34,482 bases of DNA from Cyclobacteriaceae bacterium (GTDB taxonomy: Bacteria > Bacteroidota > Bacteroidia > Cytophagales > Cyclobacteriaceae). This document shows positions 33,417 to 34,482 of the stretch, in pieces. Position 1 is the stretch's first letter; the number at the start of each line of letters is the position of its first letter. The stretch covers positions 1 through 34,482 of the forward strand of contig JAGTVG010000457.1 of NCBI GenBank assembly GCA_018224645.1, given 5' to 3'. The notes under the pieces were generated by a model that was not told the DNA's origin, made no database searches, and saw only the letters and a list, made by a program, of their open reading frames with translations. The translations under genes and the position numbers were made by a program.

Positions 33417-34482
33417 CATTGTAAATTTCTATCTGGCGAACCTGTTTTCCCGTGAACAAGTTATTTCCCTGCGTTGAGAGGTAGCCGTATCCTTTATAAA
33501 ACTCGATTTTCTGACGGCTGTTATCGTTGAAACGAATGTATCCATAGGCACTATCTTCCGGCAATCCCACCACTTTCCCGGCGCCTCTTTTCTGTCTGAA
33601 GAAAGAAAGGCTGTCGTCATTGTTCGCAACCACAACCAGTGATCCGGTATCCCGGTAATTAAGCCTTACCAAACTTTTCACATCCCCGTCAGCAAATAAA
33701 TGCGATTCGGTTCCATCCATCACTGAAAAACTTCCATCCCCCATGCCTTTAAGCAGATAACCGATCGATGCATCATGCCAGCCCAGGGTCAGATTGGAGG
33801 TTTTTGAATTCCCCGTGAGTATAACATCGTAATTTCCATCATCATCAAAATCATCTGCGAGCATCCCGTAAACCGGTGCGAACTGCGTGATTACAGGAAG
33901 AGGACTCAAGCGGAACTTATTATTGCCAAGATTTTCAATATAACTCGACCGGAATTCATAAATGTTAAGATTCCTGGCCTGTTTCAGCTGGGTTTCATCA
34001 AGTATCTCATGCAGACCGGCGGCCGCAAAATCCCGGTAGGTCGGAAATTGCCGTTCAAGATAATTCATCTGCATGACCAGGGCACTTCTCGGATGAAAAG
34101 GGACATTCTTACCATTGACATAATGGAACACCAGCGGATCCACCTGTCCGTTCCTGTCAAAATCATCTGCAAACATACTGAGGGGTTCCCCGGGACTGGC
34201 TTTTAACCAGCTGTTCAATCCCAAATTCCCTGCAACATAATCGATATCCCCATCCTTATCAAAGTCTGCACCCACAATGCTGTTCCACCAGCCATTTGAA
34301 AATTCAAGTCCGGTTTCACTGCCGAGAGGCCTGAACGAGGATCCCGTATTTTCAAAAAAACTTACAGGCATCCATTCACCCACCAGTACGAGGTCCACCA
34401 GGCCATCGTTGTTGAAATCGGTAAATAAACCTCCGCTCACCATTCCCGCCACCCGCAATTCTGGGGCAATGGAATCTGTGAC
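33379..34482 (-). CDS. FG-GAP/VCBS-repeat protein, 5' part beyond the right edge
   Basis: About 367 codons from the right edge, where the frame is still open (the TTG at 34458 is internal), to the TGA at 33379. It matches the C-terminal half of the neighbouring VCBS protein along its length: GEWMPVSFFEN, GWWNSIVGADFDKDGDIDYVAGNLGLN, SSYIENLGNNKFRLSP, MLADDFDDDGNYDVILTGN, and ASIGYLLKGMGDGSF. It ends with an extra 90 residues or so (YGYIRFNDNSRQKIEFYKGYGYLSTQGNN...QIEIYNANHG), a region that resembles the ends of other exported Bacteroidota proteins and is missing from the paralogue. It is probably exported, since the N-terminal half should carry the signal. The two paralogues converge and overlap at their 3' ends. 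Confidence 0.88.
   Translation of the reverse strand, partial: VTDSIAPELRVAGMVSGGLFTDFNNDGLVDLVLVGEWMPVSFFENTGSSFRPLGSETGLEFSNGWWNSIVGADFDKDGDIDYVAGNLGLNSWLKASPGEPLSMFADDFDRNGQVDPLVFHYVNGKNVPFHPRSALVMQMNYLERQFPTYRDFAAAGLHEILDETQLKQARNLNIYEFRSSYIENLGNNKFRLSPLPVITQFAPVYGMLADDFDDDGNYDVILTGNSKTSNLTLGWHDASIGYLLKGMGDGSFSVMDGTESHLFADGDVKSLVRLNYRDTGSLVVVANNDDSLSFFRQKRGAGKVVGLPEDSAYGYIRFNDNSRQKIEFYKGYGYLSTQGNNLFTGKQVRQIEIYNANHGLLRTLSFD

Overview
The window comes from a member of the Bacteroidota. This is inferred from several things: a BamA/TamA-type outer membrane protein of the Bacteroidota type; a DUF4369-TlpA lipoprotein; a MerR-type regulator starting MPYKEK; an ECF sigma factor followed by a 'YFEEFPDRL' membrane protein; long FG-GAP/VCBS proteins with an ASPIC/UnbV segment; no obvious Shine-Dalgarno sequences; and -7 boxes of the TAnnTTTG type just upstream of several genes. 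A genus cannot be named from the sequence alone. Most of the window is ordinary chromosomal housekeeping sequence. HemF (oxygen-dependent) suggests an aerobic or facultative lifestyle.

Layout. 1-5.6 kb: the 3' part of a BamA/TamA-family barrel gene, then hemF with a PAP2 phosphatase, pcm with a small protein that may be HolD-like, and a convergent thioredoxin-like lipoprotein. 5.7-9.9 kb (minus strand): gatB and alaS. 10-12.7 kb (plus): an M23 peptidase closed by a strong terminator, then a MerR-type regulator and dprA. 12.7-12.85 kb: an intergenic block of palindromes and an 8-bp tandem repeat. 12.86-20.9 kb (minus): metH behind a clear SAM-I (S-box) riboswitch, ppk1 and gyrB. 21.1 kb: a YccU-type CoA-binding protein. 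21.6-24.2 kb (plus): a four-gene cluster of ECF sigma factor, probable membrane anti-sigma protein, CpxP/Spy-like periplasmic protein and an outer-membrane barrel candidate.

24.2-26.2 kb: a diacylglycerol-kinase-family lipid kinase and an App1-type phosphatidate phosphatase lie head to head; by family these catalyse opposite reactions. 26.2-26.9 kb: a broken outer-membrane protein gene with two frameshifts and one stop. 26.96-29.4 kb (minus): an OmpH/Skp-like protein, then a histone-deacetylase-family amidohydrolase overlapping a rhomboid protease by one base. 29.4-30.0 kb: about 600 bp without a credible gene, again holding a palindrome and an 8-bp tandem repeat. 30.0-34.5 kb: a large VCBS/ASPIC lipoprotein gene split by one in-frame TGA, meeting a paralogous VCBS gene that runs off the right edge; their 3' ends overlap.

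No CRISPR array, phage, integrase, intact IS element, tRNA or rRNA was seen. I did not find a clearly new biological system. The items most worth a second look are the split VCBS gene and its convergent paralogue, the sigma-factor envelope cluster, the lipid kinase/phosphatase pair, the paired palindrome/tandem-repeat intergenic blocks, and the metH riboswitch with its unusual expression platform.
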